Shown: positions 1 through 10,910, counted from the stretch's first letter. The stretch: DNA of 55,155 bases from Rhodothermus sp. (GCA_015487635.1 WFPM01000177.1:1-55155), one strand, 5' to 3'. Numbers and translations: made by a program. Notes: generated from the letters alone by a model not told the origin.

Positions 1-262
1 ATCCTCATGGCAGGTTTTCTTACTTGTGAATGGGATTGCTTAAAGCATAAGAAAAGTTCAGATTGAAAGGAAGAGGCGCAGGTGTTTTCGCCCGACCTCT
101 TCAGGTTGACATCCCGGGCAGCCCAATTGTAAACTGCACCCGTTACAGCGCTAAGTTCTGACATCCGGGGCATACGGCAAAAAGAAACGACGGCACGTTG
201 TCGCTTCCGCTACCTGGTACTACCGAAAACCGAACGTTATTACGAATACAACGTGCGAAACG
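1..262. other. Gene-poor left edge
   Basis: I see no credible coding region. Two near-identical 14-mers, TGACATCCCGGGCA at 107-120 and TGACATCCGGGGCA at 159-172, lie 52 bp apart. The first overlaps a TTGACA box followed 17 bp later by GTAAAC, a plausible promoter for the hsdR remnant at 263. An imperfect hairpin (AAGAGG...CCTCTT) lies around 70-101. Confidence 0.4.
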
Positions 263-427
263 ATGAGCCGTAACGAAGCAGACACCCGTGCGACGCTGAT
301 TGATCCAAAGTTGAGGGCGGCGGGGTGGGAAGACACCCGAATCAAGCGCGAGCACTACTATCAGCAGCACGCGCCGGGATGTGTGATTCTTGTCGAGAGC
401 CGCGTATGCAGAAGTAGCGCAAAGTGA
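263..427 (+). pseudogene. HsdR N-terminal remnant (type I restriction)
   Basis: A 54-codon frame starting MSRNEADTRATLIDPKLRAA and continuing GWEDTRIKREHYYQQH. This matches the opening of type I restriction HsdR subunits and related DEAD-box restriction helicases, in which a conserved LIDP-L-x-x-x-GW and a charged RE motif precede the nuclease domain. After about residue 40 the similarity dissolves and a stop follows. Intact HsdR proteins are 800-1100 residues, so this is a decayed 5' end. No HsdM or HsdS sequence is seen beside it, though the left flank is outside the window. The family call is by eye from a short segment. Confidence 0.55.
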
Positions 428-867
428 ACAATCGGCCCAGGAAAGCCTTTAGCCGGTAAAGAAGCAGGTCCTCGGGCTTTCCTTCGCTGAGGCCACCGGT
501 GAAGGGTCCTGCAATCTTCCGAAAGCTGATGCCAAATAAAATTGCTCGAAATGTACATGCAGCGTTCTCGCATAAAGTGAGAACCAGACATGCTTATTTT
601 CATGCCAATATCCGCACGCTGAGATCCATCTCTTCAAACAGGTCTGACAGGGATACCCCGACTTAGATCGTTTCGCAAGATCATACGATTCTCCGTACAT
701 TGTGGTGCATGTGTGTGGAATCCCCGAACCACATTCCCCCAGAGGGGTGGACCGCTGTGTCCACCCTGTCGTGCCCGCGAATCATGTCCGGTACACGAGG
801 TGCTGCGTCATCAAAGCATTTGAAATGCCACATTGAGGCCCATCTGGAAGCGGCGCAGGAATGCGGC
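428..867. other. Gene-free stretch after the hsdR remnant
   Basis: No open frame here has recognisable protein features. Base composition is more mixed than in the genes to the right. A minus-strand reading of roughly 430-560 is open (GLSEGKPEDLLLYRLKAFLG) but has no start and no family I recognise, so it may be another gene fragment. At 719-750 a C-run and G-run pair resembles a degenerate copy of the 18-bp palindrome described in the findings, but no gene follows it. Confidence 0.4.
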
Positions 868-1476
868 TCACCCCGGCAGCGTGTCGCGCAGGGCGACCAG
901 GCGCTGCAGGAGGGCATGGAGCTGGCGACAGGCTTCTTCGATGTCGGCCACGGGACCTTCCAGCTCGGCATCGCCGCCGCGCAGGCGAATCAGTTCGTGC
1001 AGGAACTGGGCGTTGCCCGAGATGATGGCCAGCGGATTCTTCAGGTCATGGTTGAGCCGCGAAAGCTCCTGTCGTACCTGCCGCAGCCGTTCGGTCGCCG
1101 GTGGGGGGCCGGAACCGGTCAGCCGGCGGGCCCAGTCCTGGACCACCTCGGTCTGATCCGGTGCGGCTGCCGTCAGCCAGCCTGTCTGCGTCAGCGCTGC
1201 GGCCAGCCGCACCGGCTCGGCCGTGCTCAGCAGCAGCACAGGCCGCGGCATCTCCACCTGGACCCGTCGCAACGTCTGCAGACAGGCAGTCTCTGCGTCC
1301 GGGCCAACCCGAATGACCACCCCCCGCACCGCGTCCTGCTCCAGACAGTCGGCCAGCTTTTCGGGACGGCACGCTTGCACCTCCCATCCGGCCGCCATCA
1401 GCGCCTCGGCAATTGATTCGGGGGCCGGTCCTTCAACGACCAGCAACACCACACCGAAAGATTTTGAAGATTCCAT
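868..1476 (-). CDS. Histidine-kinase dimerisation-domain protein lacking an ATPase domain
   Basis: 202 residues. Residues 8-115 look like a degenerate receiver or Rossmann-like alpha/beta domain (VVLLVVEG, VRGVVIRVG, PVLLLSTAEP) without the usual acidic pocket. Residues 128-198 form a helical hairpin with a HisKA H-box, LNHDLKNPLAIISGN, whose phospho-accepting histidine would be His143. The protein then ends: there are no N, G1, F or G2 boxes, so it cannot bind ATP as a kinase. It may act as a phosphotransfer protein, a phosphatase module or a partner for another kinase. It starts 3 bp after the metallo-hydrolase stop, so the two are very likely co-transcribed. No cognate regulator lies beside it. 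Confidence 0.7.
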   Translation of the reverse strand: MESSKSFGVVLLVVEGPAPESIAEALMAAGWEVQACRPEKLADCLEQDAVRGVVIRVGPDAETACLQTLRRVQVEMPRPVLLLSTAEPVRLAAALTQTGWLTAAAPDQTEVVQDWARRLTGSGPPPATERLRQVRQELSRLNHDLKNPLAIISGNAQFLHELIRLRGGDAELEGPVADIEEACRQLHALLQRLVALRDTLPG

Positions 1477-1479
1477 GGC

Positions 1480-2337
1480 TCAGAACAGTTCGGCCAGGGG
1501 ACGTGGATGCACCGCCGCCACTTCCCGCTCCGTCCGATGGAGGCTGACGACCGCCACCTCGGGATCGTGCTCGAAAAACAGATGCCAGCCGTTCGCTTCG
1601 GCCCGCTCCAGAAAGGCCAGCTTCTCTTCGATGGTCACCAGCGGCCGGACGTCATAGCCCATGTTCCAGACCGGCCGCATGTGGGCTGTGGTGGGAATCA
1701 GATCGGCCACAAAGACGAGCGTCCCTTCCGGCCCGTCGATGCGCACGATCTGCTGCGCTTCGGTATGTCCGTTTACAACCTCCACGGTGATGCCCGGAAG
1801 CACTTCTCCCGGTCCCTCCAGCAGCCGGAGCTGTCCGGAAGCTTCCAGCGGCTCCAGATTTTCGGGCAAAAACGATGCCCGCTCGCGCAAATTCGGCTGC
1901 CGAGCCCATTCCCAGTGGCGCCGCTGCACATAGAACGTGGCGTTCGGGAAGGTAACCTCCAGCCGATCGCCCACGCGCCGCGTGCTGCCCCCGCAGTGAT
2001 CAAAGTGCAGGTGCGTTAAAATGACGTCGGTCACGTCCGCCGCCGAAAAGCCCAGCCGATCAAGCGAACGATGCAGCTCGGCGTAGTCGTGATCGACGGC
2101 GTAGATGTCCTGGAACTTGGCGCCAAACTTGTCTCCGATCCCGTTGTCGATCAGAATTAGCCGACCGTCGCCTTCGAGCAGCAGACAGCGCATGTTCAGC
2201 AAAATGCGGTTGCGCTCATCGGCCGGTGCGTAACGTTCCCACAGCGGCTTGGGAATGATGCCAAACATAGCACCGCCGTCGAGCCGAAAGCGTCCGGTCT
2301 CGATCGTATGGAGCGTGTAGGGTCCGATACGCGGCAT
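1480..2337 (-). CDS. MBL-fold metallo-hydrolase
   Basis: 285 residues with the metallo-beta-lactamase zinc signature THLHFDHCGG at residues 108-117 (His109, His111, Asp113, His114). Further likely ligands are the histidine in NGHTEAQQ, the aspartate in FVADLIPT and the histidine in FFEHDPEV. The N-terminal layout (substrate loop, then a long insert before the HxHxDH motif) resembles quorum-quenching lactonase/YtnP-type hydrolases, but the substrate cannot be read from sequence. No signal peptide, so probably cytoplasmic. It is the middle gene of a tight minus-strand set: 15 bp after the LON-domain gene and 3 bp before the histidine-kinase fragment gene. Confidence 0.85.
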   Translation of the reverse strand: MPRIGPYTLHTIETGRFRLDGGAMFGIIPKPLWERYAPADERNRILLNMRCLLLEGDGRLILIDNGIGDKFGAKFQDIYAVDHDYAELHRSLDRLGFSAADVTDVILTHLHFDHCGGSTRRVGDRLEVTFPNATFYVQRRHWEWARQPNLRERASFLPENLEPLEASGQLRLLEGPGEVLPGITVEVVNGHTEAQQIVRIDGPEGTLVFVADLIPTTAHMRPVWNMGYDVRPLVTIEEKLAFLERAEANGWHLFFEHDPEVAVVSLHRTEREVAAVHPRPLAELF

Positions 2338-2352
2338 CGTGGTGCTCTCTGG

Positions 2353-2994
2353 TTACTTCGATGGATTCGATGAACGTCCTTTCGGAAAATGGCCGTTCGA
2401 CTGCACGCGCCGCCGCACGGCCTCCATCTGCTCTACCTGCGGCAGCAGCCGCTCCAGATGCGCCACAAGATACGCCACGCGTTCGTTTTCTGTGAGCAGT
2501 TCCAGCACCTCCTGTTGCTGCTGCACGGTCAGTCCGGCGTTCGGCGCGATCACGTACGACAGGTAGCGCACGTTCTCGTAAAGCGAGGGGCGTACGGTGC
2601 GGCCGACCAGTTCCAGCAAACGCATATGCTGGGTGATCAGACGCTCGCGTAACGAACGCTCTGGAACCTCCCAGGGCTCGACGATGCGCTCGACGTCGGC
2701 CGTCAGGTAGGGCTCGTCGGCGTAGAGCTGCACGATCCGAAAGCGATCTTCTCCGGTCACCAGAATGTCCATGCGGCCATCGTCGTAGCGGGCCAGCACG
2801 CGCGTGATGCGGGCCAGCGACCCCACCTGGGCCAGCTTGCCGGCTTCGGCCAGCACGATGCCAAACGGCCGGTCCTTTTCCAGACAACGCGTCACCAGCG
2901 CACGGTAGCGGGGCTCGAAAATGTGCAACGGGAGTTGCTCGCCGGGATACAGCACCACCTCCAGGGGAAAAAGCGGTAAGCGTTCGATCCGCAT
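2353..2994 (-). CDS. LON substrate-binding-domain protein
   Basis: 213 residues starting MRIERLPLFPLEVVLYPGEQ, the classic opening of the Lon N-terminal (PUA-like) domain. The domain fills residues 4-190 and includes LPLHIFEPRYRALVTRCLE and FGIVLAE. There is no AAA+ or Ser-Lys protease part, so this is a stand-alone LON-domain protein of the kind common in bacteria, thought to bind unfolded or specific proteins; its partner is unknown. The tail is charged (KGRSSNPSK). First gene of the minus-strand set with the metallo-hydrolase and the kinase fragment. Confidence 0.85.
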   Translation of the reverse strand: MRIERLPLFPLEVVLYPGEQLPLHIFEPRYRALVTRCLEKDRPFGIVLAEAGKLAQVGSLARITRVLARYDDGRMDILVTGEDRFRIVQLYADEPYLTADVERIVEPWEVPERSLRERLITQHMRLLELVGRTVRPSLYENVRYLSYVIAPNAGLTVQQQQEVLELLTENERVAYLVAHLERLLPQVEQMEAVRRRVQSNGHFPKGRSSNPSK

Positions 2995-3100
2995 GATGGC
3001 TCCGGTTCTCTTCCCCGCACCGAAGGAATCCTAATGAACGGGCAAGCAGGCGAGTTTCCGCTTCGATGCGCTTTGACCGGGATTCCTTGCAACGGTGTTG

Positions 3101-3108
3101 TATTTTTG
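3101..3108 (+). promoter_or_regulatory. Bacteroidetes-type -7 element
   Basis: TATTTTTG, an exact match to TAnnTTTG, preceded by GTTG. It lies 20 bp before the ATG at 3129, so transcription would begin near 3113-3116 with a very short leader. Its position argues that the upstream in-frame ATG at 3066 is not used. Confidence 0.55.
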
Positions 3109-3128
3109 CTCCAGACCGACCATGTTCC

Positions 3129-4472
3129 ATGATGCGTCGCCTGTTCCGGATCATCGCCGGCTGGTTGCTTGTGGGCGCCGGGCCGCTTTCGGCCCAGACG
3201 CTCTGGCAACCGTTCCGCTTCGGTTCGGCCGACGATCCGGCCGAACAGGTGCAGCGCGTCTGGTGGCGGCGTGAGCACCAGCTGGAAGCCTGGGGCGGCA
3301 CCTCGCTCATCGGCGCCCACTGGCGAATGGGCACGCGCTGGGTGTTTACCTTCGTCACGCGCTCGCTCACGGGACGGCTCGATGCTACGCTGCGGGCCGG
3401 CCTCTACGGCACCTACCGGCCGGACTTCGACAGTCCCTACGACGCGCTGCGGGTGATCGACTTTCTGCGCTACAACCCGCCCCGCTACCGTCCCGTGCAC
3501 CTGCGCCTGGGACCGCTGACGCGCACGCGCCTGGGCACCGGCCATGTCGTGGACTTCTTCAATACGACCACCGCCTGGGACGACCGCACCGTCGGGCTGG
3601 AGCTGGGCTGGTCCGACCGCGTCGTGGACGTGGAATTCTTTGCGGCCGACATACTTCCCGGCCAGGTAGCCGGTCTGCGGCTCGGGTTGCGGCCGCTTTT
3701 CTGGGCGGCCGACCCGCGCACACAATCGCTCACGCTGGGCTTCAGCTACGTGCGCGACCCGGCCTTTCGCCGCCACGCCCGGCTGGAAGCTTTCAACTTC
3801 GACCTTACTTTCAACACGCTGCGCGCGCGCAGCGTCGCCCTGATGCCTTTCATAAGCCTGGCCCACTATCGCCACTACGGAAGCGGATTGCGGCTGGGCC
3901 TGGCCTTTCAGAGCCCCTACTTCGCCGACCTGATGACCTTTCAGCTCCGACTGGGACTCGACTACGACGGCAAGCGATTTCTTTCCGGTTTCGTGGGGCC
4001 CTTCTATCCGGTACACAACCTGCAGGCCCGCATTCTGGACGCCGACGCCTACCCGGACGCCACCCGTTACGCCGGCGTGGCGCTCGGCGAAGCCCGCGGC
4101 GGCAACGCCTTTTTCACCGAAATCCACCTCCTTTTCCCCCGGAGCTTCGAACTCTGGTACTTCTTCCGCCGCCACTATGGCACGCAGCGGCTCAGCACCT
4201 TCCACCTGCGGTTGTTTCTGCGCACGCGCGAGCTGCAGTTTCAGACGGGCATCAGCCGCGCCGGGCTGGACGACTTCTTTTCGCTCTTTCAAAAGATGGG
4301 CGATCAGAGCTGGCTGCTATTCGAGGTGCGCTACCGACTCGACCGCATGCTGTGGCTGCTCGTGCATGCCCGCTACACGTTCGAGCGCCTGAAGACAGCT
4401 CCTGACGGCACCCGCCGCTATCTGGTGCAGCGTCGCTTTGAACCGATGGCCGGCTTTCGCTGGACCCTGTAG
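3129..4472 (+). CDS. Exported protein, probable outer-membrane beta-rich protein
   Basis: 447 residues from the ATG at 3129 (two ATGs in tandem). Residues 1-22 are a signal peptide (MMRRLF, hydrophobic core, cleavage after LSAQ). The mature part is rich in Arg, Tyr, Phe and alternating polar/aromatic strands (for example YRPVHLRLGPLTRTRLGTG and LGFSYVRDPAFRRHARLEAF), and ends in an aromatic strand, FRWTL. This fits a beta-barrel or a large beta-sheet envelope protein; I do not recognise a specific family. An upstream in-frame ATG at 3066 is rejected because a promoter element sits between the two. It faces nadA tail to tail with no gap: the stop codons TAG and (minus strand) TAG abut at 4472/4473. 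Confidence 0.7.
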   Translation: MMRRLFRIIAGWLLVGAGPLSAQTLWQPFRFGSADDPAEQVQRVWWRREHQLEAWGGTSLIGAHWRMGTRWVFTFVTRSLTGRLDATLRAGLYGTYRPDFDSPYDALRVIDFLRYNPPRYRPVHLRLGPLTRTRLGTGHVVDFFNTTTAWDDRTVGLELGWSDRVVDVEFFAADILPGQVAGLRLGLRPLFWAADPRTQSLTLGFSYVRDPAFRRHARLEAFNFDLTFNTLRARSVALMPFISLAHYRHYGSGLRLGLAFQSPYFADLMTFQLRLGLDYDGKRFLSGFVGPFYPVHNLQARILDADAYPDATRYAGVALGEARGGNAFFTEIHLLFPRSFELWYFFRRHYGTQRLSTFHLRLFLRTRELQFQTGISRAGLDDFFSLFQKMGDQSWLLFEVRYRLDRMLWLLVHARYTFERLKTAPDGTRRYLVQRRFEPMAGFRWTL

Positions 4473-5465
4473 CTACCGAATGTCACGGCTCATCTCCAGC
4501 ATACGCAGGATCGGTCGGAGTGCCCGCCGGCGAAGCTCCTCGTCCATCGTGATCTCGGGCTGCTCGTAGCGCAAGGCCAGGTAAAGCTTTTCAAGCGTGT
4601 GCAGACGCATGTGCGGGCACTGGCTGCAGTTACAGCCGTTGTCGGGCGGTGCTGGAATGAAGGTTTTCTCGGGACAATCCTTGCGCATCTGGTGCAGAAT
4701 GCCCTCCTCAGTCGCCACGATGAACGTGGTGTGCGGGCTCTCGCGGGCGAAGCGACGAATGGCCGAGGTCGAGCCGATAAAGTCGGCGTGTTGCAGCACG
4801 GCCTCCTCACACTCGGGATGGGCCAGCACCAGCGCGTCCGGGTAGCGTGCTTTGAGCTGCAGGATTTTTTTCTCACTGAAGGTCTCGTGCACGATGCAGA
4901 CGCCCTCCCAGAGCACCATGTCGCGGCCGGTCTTTCGGATCAGATAGCGCCCCAGGTTGCGATCCGGCGCGAAAATAATGGGCTGCTCCGGCGGGATCTG
5001 GCGGATGATATGCTCGGCGTTGGACGAGGTGCAGATGATGTCGCTGAGCGCCTTGACGGCCGCCGAGCAGTTGATGTAGGACACGACGATATGATCCGGG
5101 TACTGCGCCCTGAAGGCGGCAAATGCATCGGCCGGACAGCTATCGGCCAGCGAGCAGCCGGCGTTCAGATCCGGAATGACGACTTTCTTGTCGGGGTTGA
5201 GAATTTTGGCCGTCTCGGCCATGAAGTGGACCCCGGCAAAGACGATCAGGTCGGCGTCGGTTTCGGCTGCTTTGCGCGAAAGCCCCAGCGAATCGCCGAT
5301 GTAATCGGCCAGATCTTGAATGATTGGCTCCTGGTAGTAGTGGGCCAGGATGATAGCGTTTTTCTTCTTTCGGAGGCGGTTAATCTCCGCGATCAGGTCC
5401 AGTGAGGGGTCGATGGGCACATCGACGTAGCCAATCTCCGGATCCAGTACCACCGGCTCGGCCAT
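4473..5465 (-). CDS. nadA: Quinolinate synthase A
   Basis: 330 residues. Condenses iminoaspartate with dihydroxyacetone phosphate to quinolinate in de novo NAD synthesis, using a [4Fe-4S] cluster. Family marks are visible: [20 protein letters not shown] at 38-57, [14 protein letters not shown] at 76-89, and the three cluster cysteines Cys104 (NAGCSLAD), Cys219 (HPEC) and Cys283 within CNCSQCPHM, which also holds Cys278 and Cys280. The length is normal for the NadA class without extra N-terminal sequence. NadB and NadC are not adjacent. It lies 61 bp after the lolD-like gene, so it may be read from the same transcript or its own promoter. Confidence 0.95.
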   Translation of the reverse strand: MAEPVVLDPEIGYVDVPIDPSLDLIAEINRLRKKKNAIILAHYYQEPIIQDLADYIGDSLGLSRKAAETDADLIVFAGVHFMAETAKILNPDKKVVIPDLNAGCSLADSCPADAFAAFRAQYPDHIVVSYINCSAAVKALSDIICTSSNAEHIIRQIPPEQPIIFAPDRNLGRYLIRKTGRDMVLWEGVCIVHETFSEKKILQLKARYPDALVLAHPECEEAVLQHADFIGSTSAIRRFARESPHTTFIVATEEGILHQMRKDCPEKTFIPAPPDNGCNCSQCPHMRLHTLEKLYLALRYEQPEITMDEELRRRALRPILRMLEMSRDIR

Positions 5466-5526
5466 GAGACTCCCGGATCAATTGTTGCCGTTTCGGTCCG
5501 CTTTTACGCCGGGTAGAGCGAGACGT

Positions 5527-6216
<690 letters not shown>

Positions 6217-6222
6217 GCGGGC

Positions 6223-7608
6223 TTACGCTTCGCGCTGGATGCCGTACTTGGCGAGCTTGTTGTACAGGTGCGAGCGCTGGATGCCGATGGCCTCGGCCGT
6301 CTTGCTGACGTTCCAGCCAAATTCCCGGAGCTTGTGCTCCAGAAACAGCTTTTCGGCTGCGTCCCGAAATTCGGCGAACGTGGGATAGCGTTCGATCAGC
6401 TCCTGTAGCGAGCCCGATCCCGAGGTGCTTCCGGGATGCACGTAGCGTTGCACATCGCGGGCTGTGATGGTGGGGCCGTCGCTCAGGATGAGCAGGCGTT
6501 CGACCACGTTGTAGAGTTCACGCACGTTGCCCCGCCACTCGTAGCGCTTGAGTTGCTCCAGCGCAGCCGGCTCGAATTCCTTCGGCGGCATGCCGTTACG
6601 CCGGGCCAGCCGTTCCAGCGCGTACTGTGCGATGATCGGGATGTCCTCGCGCCGCTCCCGAAGCGGTGGCACCTCGATAAGGATGACGCTCAGCCGGTGA
6701 TAGAGGTCTTCGCGGAATTTGCCTTCCTCGACGAGCTGCCAGAGGTCTTTGTTCGTGGCAGCCACCACACGCACATCGACCGAGATGGAGCGCTCACCGC
6801 CCACGCGCTGGATGCGGTTCTCCTGGAGCGCCCGAAGCACCTTGGCCTGCGCGGCCAGGCTCATGTCGCCGATCTCGTCGAGAAACAGCGTGCCGCCGTG
6901 CGCCTGCTCGAACTTGCCGATACGTAACCGGGTGGCACCGGTGAAAGCGCCCTTTTCGTGTCCGAACAACTCGCTTTCGATCAATTCGCTCGGAATGGCC
7001 GCGCAGTTGACCTCCACCATGGGGCCGTCTTTGCGGCCGGAGAGGTGATGAAGCCAGCGGGCCACCAGTTCTTTGCCCGTGCCGGGCTCACCGGTGATGA
7101 GCACGCGGGCCTCGGTGGGCGCCACACGATGGATCGTCTCGATCACGCGCTTGATGGCGGGGCTTTCCCCCAGGATGGGCGTCAGCTCACCCTCCCAGCG
7201 TTCGGTCAGGACCTGCCGGATACGCCGGTTTTCGGTCTGAAGCTGGCCGCGCTCCAGCGCGTTGCGGACGGTCAGCAGCAGGCGGTTCAGGTCCGGCGGC
7301 TTTTCGATGAAGTCGAAAGCACCCAGGCGGGTGGCTTCGACGGCCGTCTCAATGGTGCCGTGGCCCGAAATCATCACGACGGGCAACTCGGGCTGCTCGG
7401 TCGCCAGCGTGCGCAACACCTCCATGCCGTCACGCCGTGGCATTTTGATGTCGAGCAGCACCAGGTCGTAGCGCCCTTCGCGAAGTTTTTCCAGCGCTTC
7501 GTCGCCGTCGGCGGCCTCCTCGACGGCGTATCCCTCATATTCCAGGATCTCGCGAAGCGTGCGCCGGATGCTGCGCTCGTCGTCGACGACCAGGATGGTT
7601 GCCGCCAT
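6223..7608 (-). CDS. NtrC-family sigma-54-dependent response regulator
   Basis: 461 residues from the ATG at 7608. Receiver domain 4-117 with phospho-acceptor Asp53 (LLDIKMP). AAA+ domain about 144-380: Walker A GEPGTGKE at 173-180, the sigma-54-contacting loop GAFTGA at 220-225, and Walker B LFLDEIGDM at 241-249. A Fis-type HTH ends the protein (WNVSKTAEAIGIQRSHLYNK). Such proteins open RpoN-promoter complexes after phosphorylation. An in-frame ATG at 7647 would overlap the upstream gene and add 13 residues before the conserved MAATILVVDDE start, so 7608 is preferred. No sensor kinase is adjacent. The TPR gene lies 19 bp upstream and lolD 6 bp downstream. Confidence 0.9.
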   Translation of the reverse strand: MAATILVVDDERSIRRTLREILEYEGYAVEEAADGDEALEKLREGRYDLVLLDIKMPRRDGMEVLRTLATEQPELPVVMISGHGTIETAVEATRLGAFDFIEKPPDLNRLLLTVRNALERGQLQTENRRIRQVLTERWEGELTPILGESPAIKRVIETIHRVAPTEARVLITGEPGTGKELVARWLHHLSGRKDGPMVEVNCAAIPSELIESELFGHEKGAFTGATRLRIGKFEQAHGGTLFLDEIGDMSLAAQAKVLRALQENRIQRVGGERSISVDVRVVAATNKDLWQLVEEGKFREDLYHRLSVILIEVPPLRERREDIPIIAQYALERLARRNGMPPKEFEPAALEQLKRYEWRGNVRELYNVVERLLILSDGPTITARDVQRYVHPGSTSGSGSLQELIERYPTFAEFRDAAEKLFLEHKLREFGWNVSKTAEAIGIQRSHLYNKLAKYGIQREA

Positions 7609-7627
7609 GGATGCGCGTCGGTCGGCT

Positions 7628-8335
7628 TCAGGATGGCTGCGCGGCACGTGCCGCGAGGCGCGCCAGTGCGATTTCGGCGTCGGTGGCCTGCGCGGATTCC
7701 GAATAGCGTTCTCGGATGGCCTCGTACATGCGCCGGGCCGCCTCCAGATTGCCGGCGGCCTCGTAGTTGCGGCCGGCCCGGAGCAGGTAGTGCGGCGTCA
7801 CGACCGGGTTGTCGTAGCGGTCGGCGGCCCGGCGGTATAGCTCGGCGGCCTGCTCGTGCTCGCCCTTGTTTTCGTAAACGGCGGCCTGTCCGGCCAGCGC
7901 GGCGGCGGCCAGCATCGGATCGTCGCTGTCGAACGCCTGCCACAACTCAAGCGCCTGATCGTACTCACCCAGCCGGTAGAGCGCATCGGCCGCATAGAAG
8001 CGGGCCAGGTTGCCCGCGTTCGTGTTTCCGTAGTTGCGCGCCAGCGCCAGCAGCCCGGACTGGCCATCAGCGCCGTCCAGCGCCTCCCGATACTTCCCCT
8101 GCTCGTAAAGCGGAAGCACCTCGCCCAGCAGCTGCTGCGCCCGCTGCTCCTGCTGCCGCTGGTAGTAGGAATAGCCGATCACGCCGAAAATGACGACCGC
8201 GAGGGCCGCCAACCCCGCATAGAGCTGTTTTCGATAGCGGTAGTAAAAATCCAGCCAGCGGGCATAAAGCGTGACAACCGTGTCCTCGCGCAACGTCTTG
8301 CGCTTCGAGGTGGTCGTACGTGAAGCGACTGCCAT
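7628..8335 (-). CDS. Membrane-anchored TPR protein (YfgM/BamD-like architecture)
   Basis: 235 residues. A basic N-terminus is followed by one membrane segment at about residues 38-57 (KQLYAGLAALAVVIFGVIGY) and then tetratricopeptide-like helical repeats to the end (LLGEVLPLYEQGKYREAL, AADALYRLGEYDQALELW, LYRRAADRYDNPV, AARRMYEAIRERYSESAQA). The architecture, an N-in single anchor with periplasmic TPRs, resembles YfgM-type ancillary factors of the Sec translocon and cell-envelope assembly; the exact role is inference. First gene of the minus-strand set leading into the sigma-54 regulator. Confidence 0.75.
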   Translation of the reverse strand: MAVASRTTTSKRKTLREDTVVTLYARWLDFYYRYRKQLYAGLAALAVVIFGVIGYSYYQRQQEQRAQQLLGEVLPLYEQGKYREALDGADGQSGLLALARNYGNTNAGNLARFYAADALYRLGEYDQALELWQAFDSDDPMLAAAALAGQAAVYENKGEHEQAAELYRRAADRYDNPVVTPHYLLRAGRNYEAAGNLEAARRMYEAIRERYSESAQATDAEIALARLAARAAQPS

Positions 8336-8437
8336 TTCGATTCCCCTAGCTTGATTGCAGAATAAGCGTGTTAAGATAGAAGTCCTGCCTTAGATAAACA
8401 ACGGACGTTGCTTCAACGCCAGCCTCTCGGAACGTTT

Positions 8438-8460
8438 CCCTGTTTCGTTACAGGGTTTTT
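8438..8460 (+). terminator. Hairpin with T-run upstream of gap
   Basis: CCCTGT at 8438-8443 pairs with ACAGGG at 8450-8455 across a TTCGTT loop and is followed by TTTTT. It looks like an intrinsic terminator on the plus strand, yet no plus-strand gene precedes it. It may end a short leader or small RNA, or attenuate gap. Confidence 0.5.
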
Positions 8461-8487
8461 GCTCAGATTTTCGTTAAATTCCGTAGA

Positions 8488-8505
8488 GCCTTCTCGCCAG
8501 AAGGC
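8488..8505 (+). promoter_or_regulatory. Stem-loop in the gap leader and Shine-Dalgarno
   Basis: GCCTTCT pairs perfectly with AGAAGGC around a CGCC loop, about 60 bp before the gap start codon. Further down, AGGAGA at 8555-8560 gives gap a good Shine-Dalgarno with a 7-base spacer, unusual among the genes of this window. Confidence 0.4.
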
Positions 8506-8543
8506 CTCCTTTCGCGTATTCTTAGCAGGAGGCATCCTCGTAA

Positions 8544-9590
<1,047 letters not shown>

Positions 9591-9613
9591 ACAGGTCAAT
9601 TCACAACGGCTTC

Positions 9614-9652
9614 AGGGAGAACGGGAGGGCATGCCTGCCGTTCTCCCTTTTT
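9614..9652 (+). terminator. Intrinsic terminator or attenuator between gap and pgk
   Basis: AGGGAGAACGG (9614-9624) pairs over 11 bp with CCGTTCTCCCT (9638-9648), with a 13-base loop and a following TTTTT. It ends about 33 bp before the pgk ATG, so any read-through would set the pgk level relative to gap. Confidence 0.75.
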
Positions 9653-9684
9653 CGTGCATCTGCCGGACAAACCCCTTGCTGGCC

Positions 9685-10896
9685 ATGTCGACGCTTCGCA
9701 AACTGACCATCGACGACCTGGAGGTCAAAGGCAAGCGTGTGCTGGTCCGGGTCGATTTCAACGTTCCACTCAAAGAAGACGAGCAAGGTAACCTGGTCGT
9801 TGCCGACGACACACGCATCCGGGAGGCGCTCCCCACGATCCGGGCGCTCATGCAGGCCGGTGCCAAAGTGATCTTGATGAGCCACCTGGGCCGTCCCAAG
9901 GGTCAGCCCGATCCCAAGTACAGCCTGGCACCGGTGGCACGTCGGCTCGAGGAGCTGCTGGGCGTGCGCGTCCGCTTCGTGAGCAACATCGTGGGCGAGG
10001 CCGTGCGCCAGGCCATCAACAGCATGCCGGAAGGTGGTGTAATCCTGCTGGAAAACACGCGCTTCCATCCGGGCGAGACGAAAAACGATCCAGAGCTGGC
10101 CCGCCAGCTGGCCGAGCTGGCCGACGTGTATGTGAACGACGCCTTCGGCTCGGCGCACCGCGCGCACGCCTCGACCGAAGGCGTGGCCCACTACGTCAAG
10201 CAAGCGGCCATGGGCTACCTGATGAAACGTGAGGTGGAATACCTGAGCCGCCTGCTCGAAAACCCCGAGCATCCGTTCGTGGCCATTCTGGGCGGAGCGA
10301 AGGTTTCCGACAAGATCGGCGTGATCAAGAACCTGCTGCCGCGTGTCGATCGGCTGCTCATCGGCGGCGCCATGAGCTACACGTTCCTCAAGGCGCTGGG
10401 CCACAGCGTGGGCGCCTCGCGGGTAGAGGAAGACCGCCTGGAAGAAGCACGCCAGCTTTACGAAGCGGCACAGGGTAAAATCCTGCTGCCGGTCGATCAC
10501 GTGGTGGCACCCGAGTTCTCCAACGAAGCGCCCTCGCAGGTCGTCGAAGGCGATATCCCGGACGGCCTCATGGGGCTGGACATCGGGCCGAAAACTATCG
10601 AACGCTACCGCGAGGAAATCCTGCAGGCCCGCACGGTGGTCTGGAACGGTCCCATGGGCGTGTTCGAGATGCCCAGCTTCGCCCGAGGCACCTTTGCCAT
10701 CGCCGAGGCGCTGGCCGAAGCCACCGACCGGGGCGCCCTGACCGTGGTGGGCGGCGGCGACTCGGTGGCGGCCATCACCCAAGCCGGCTACGCCGACCGC
10801 GTGAGCCACGTCTCGACCGGCGGCGGCGCCATGCTGGAGTTCCTGGAAGGTAAGGAACTACCCGGCCTGGTGGCACTGACCGAAAAAGCCGGTTGA
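9685..10896 (+). CDS. pgk: Phosphoglycerate kinase
   Basis: 403 residues from the ATG at 9685 ([20 protein letters not shown]). Transfers phosphate from 1,3-bisphosphoglycerate to ADP. The PGK signature RVDFNVPL is near residue 22. Substrate-binding [27 protein letters not shown] and [14 protein letters not shown] follow, and the nucleotide-binding WNGPMGVFE and GGGDSVAAI sit in the C-terminal domain. The open frame extends upstream to 9631, but that part lies inside the gap-pgk hairpin and is not conserved, so the later ATG is chosen. Confidence 0.97.
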   Translation: MSTLRKLTIDDLEVKGKRVLVRVDFNVPLKEDEQGNLVVADDTRIREALPTIRALMQAGAKVILMSHLGRPKGQPDPKYSLAPVARRLEELLGVRVRFVSNIVGEAVRQAINSMPEGGVILLENTRFHPGETKNDPELARQLAELADVYVNDAFGSAHRAHASTEGVAHYVKQAAMGYLMKREVEYLSRLLENPEHPFVAILGGAKVSDKIGVIKNLLPRVDRLLIGGAMSYTFLKALGHSVGASRVEEDRLEEARQLYEAAQGKILLPVDHVVAPEFSNEAPSQVVEGDIPDGLMGLDIGPKTIERYREEILQARTVVWNGPMGVFEMPSFARGTFAIAEALAEATDRGALTVVGGGDSVAAITQAGYADRVSHVSTGGGAMLEFLEGKELPGLVALTEKAG

Positions 10897-10910
10897 TCGA
10901 CAGCCGTTTT

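Noticed and set aside
719-750. C-run/G-run resembling the 18-bp palindrome
   Set aside because: Spacing and edges do not match and no gene follows at the expected distance.
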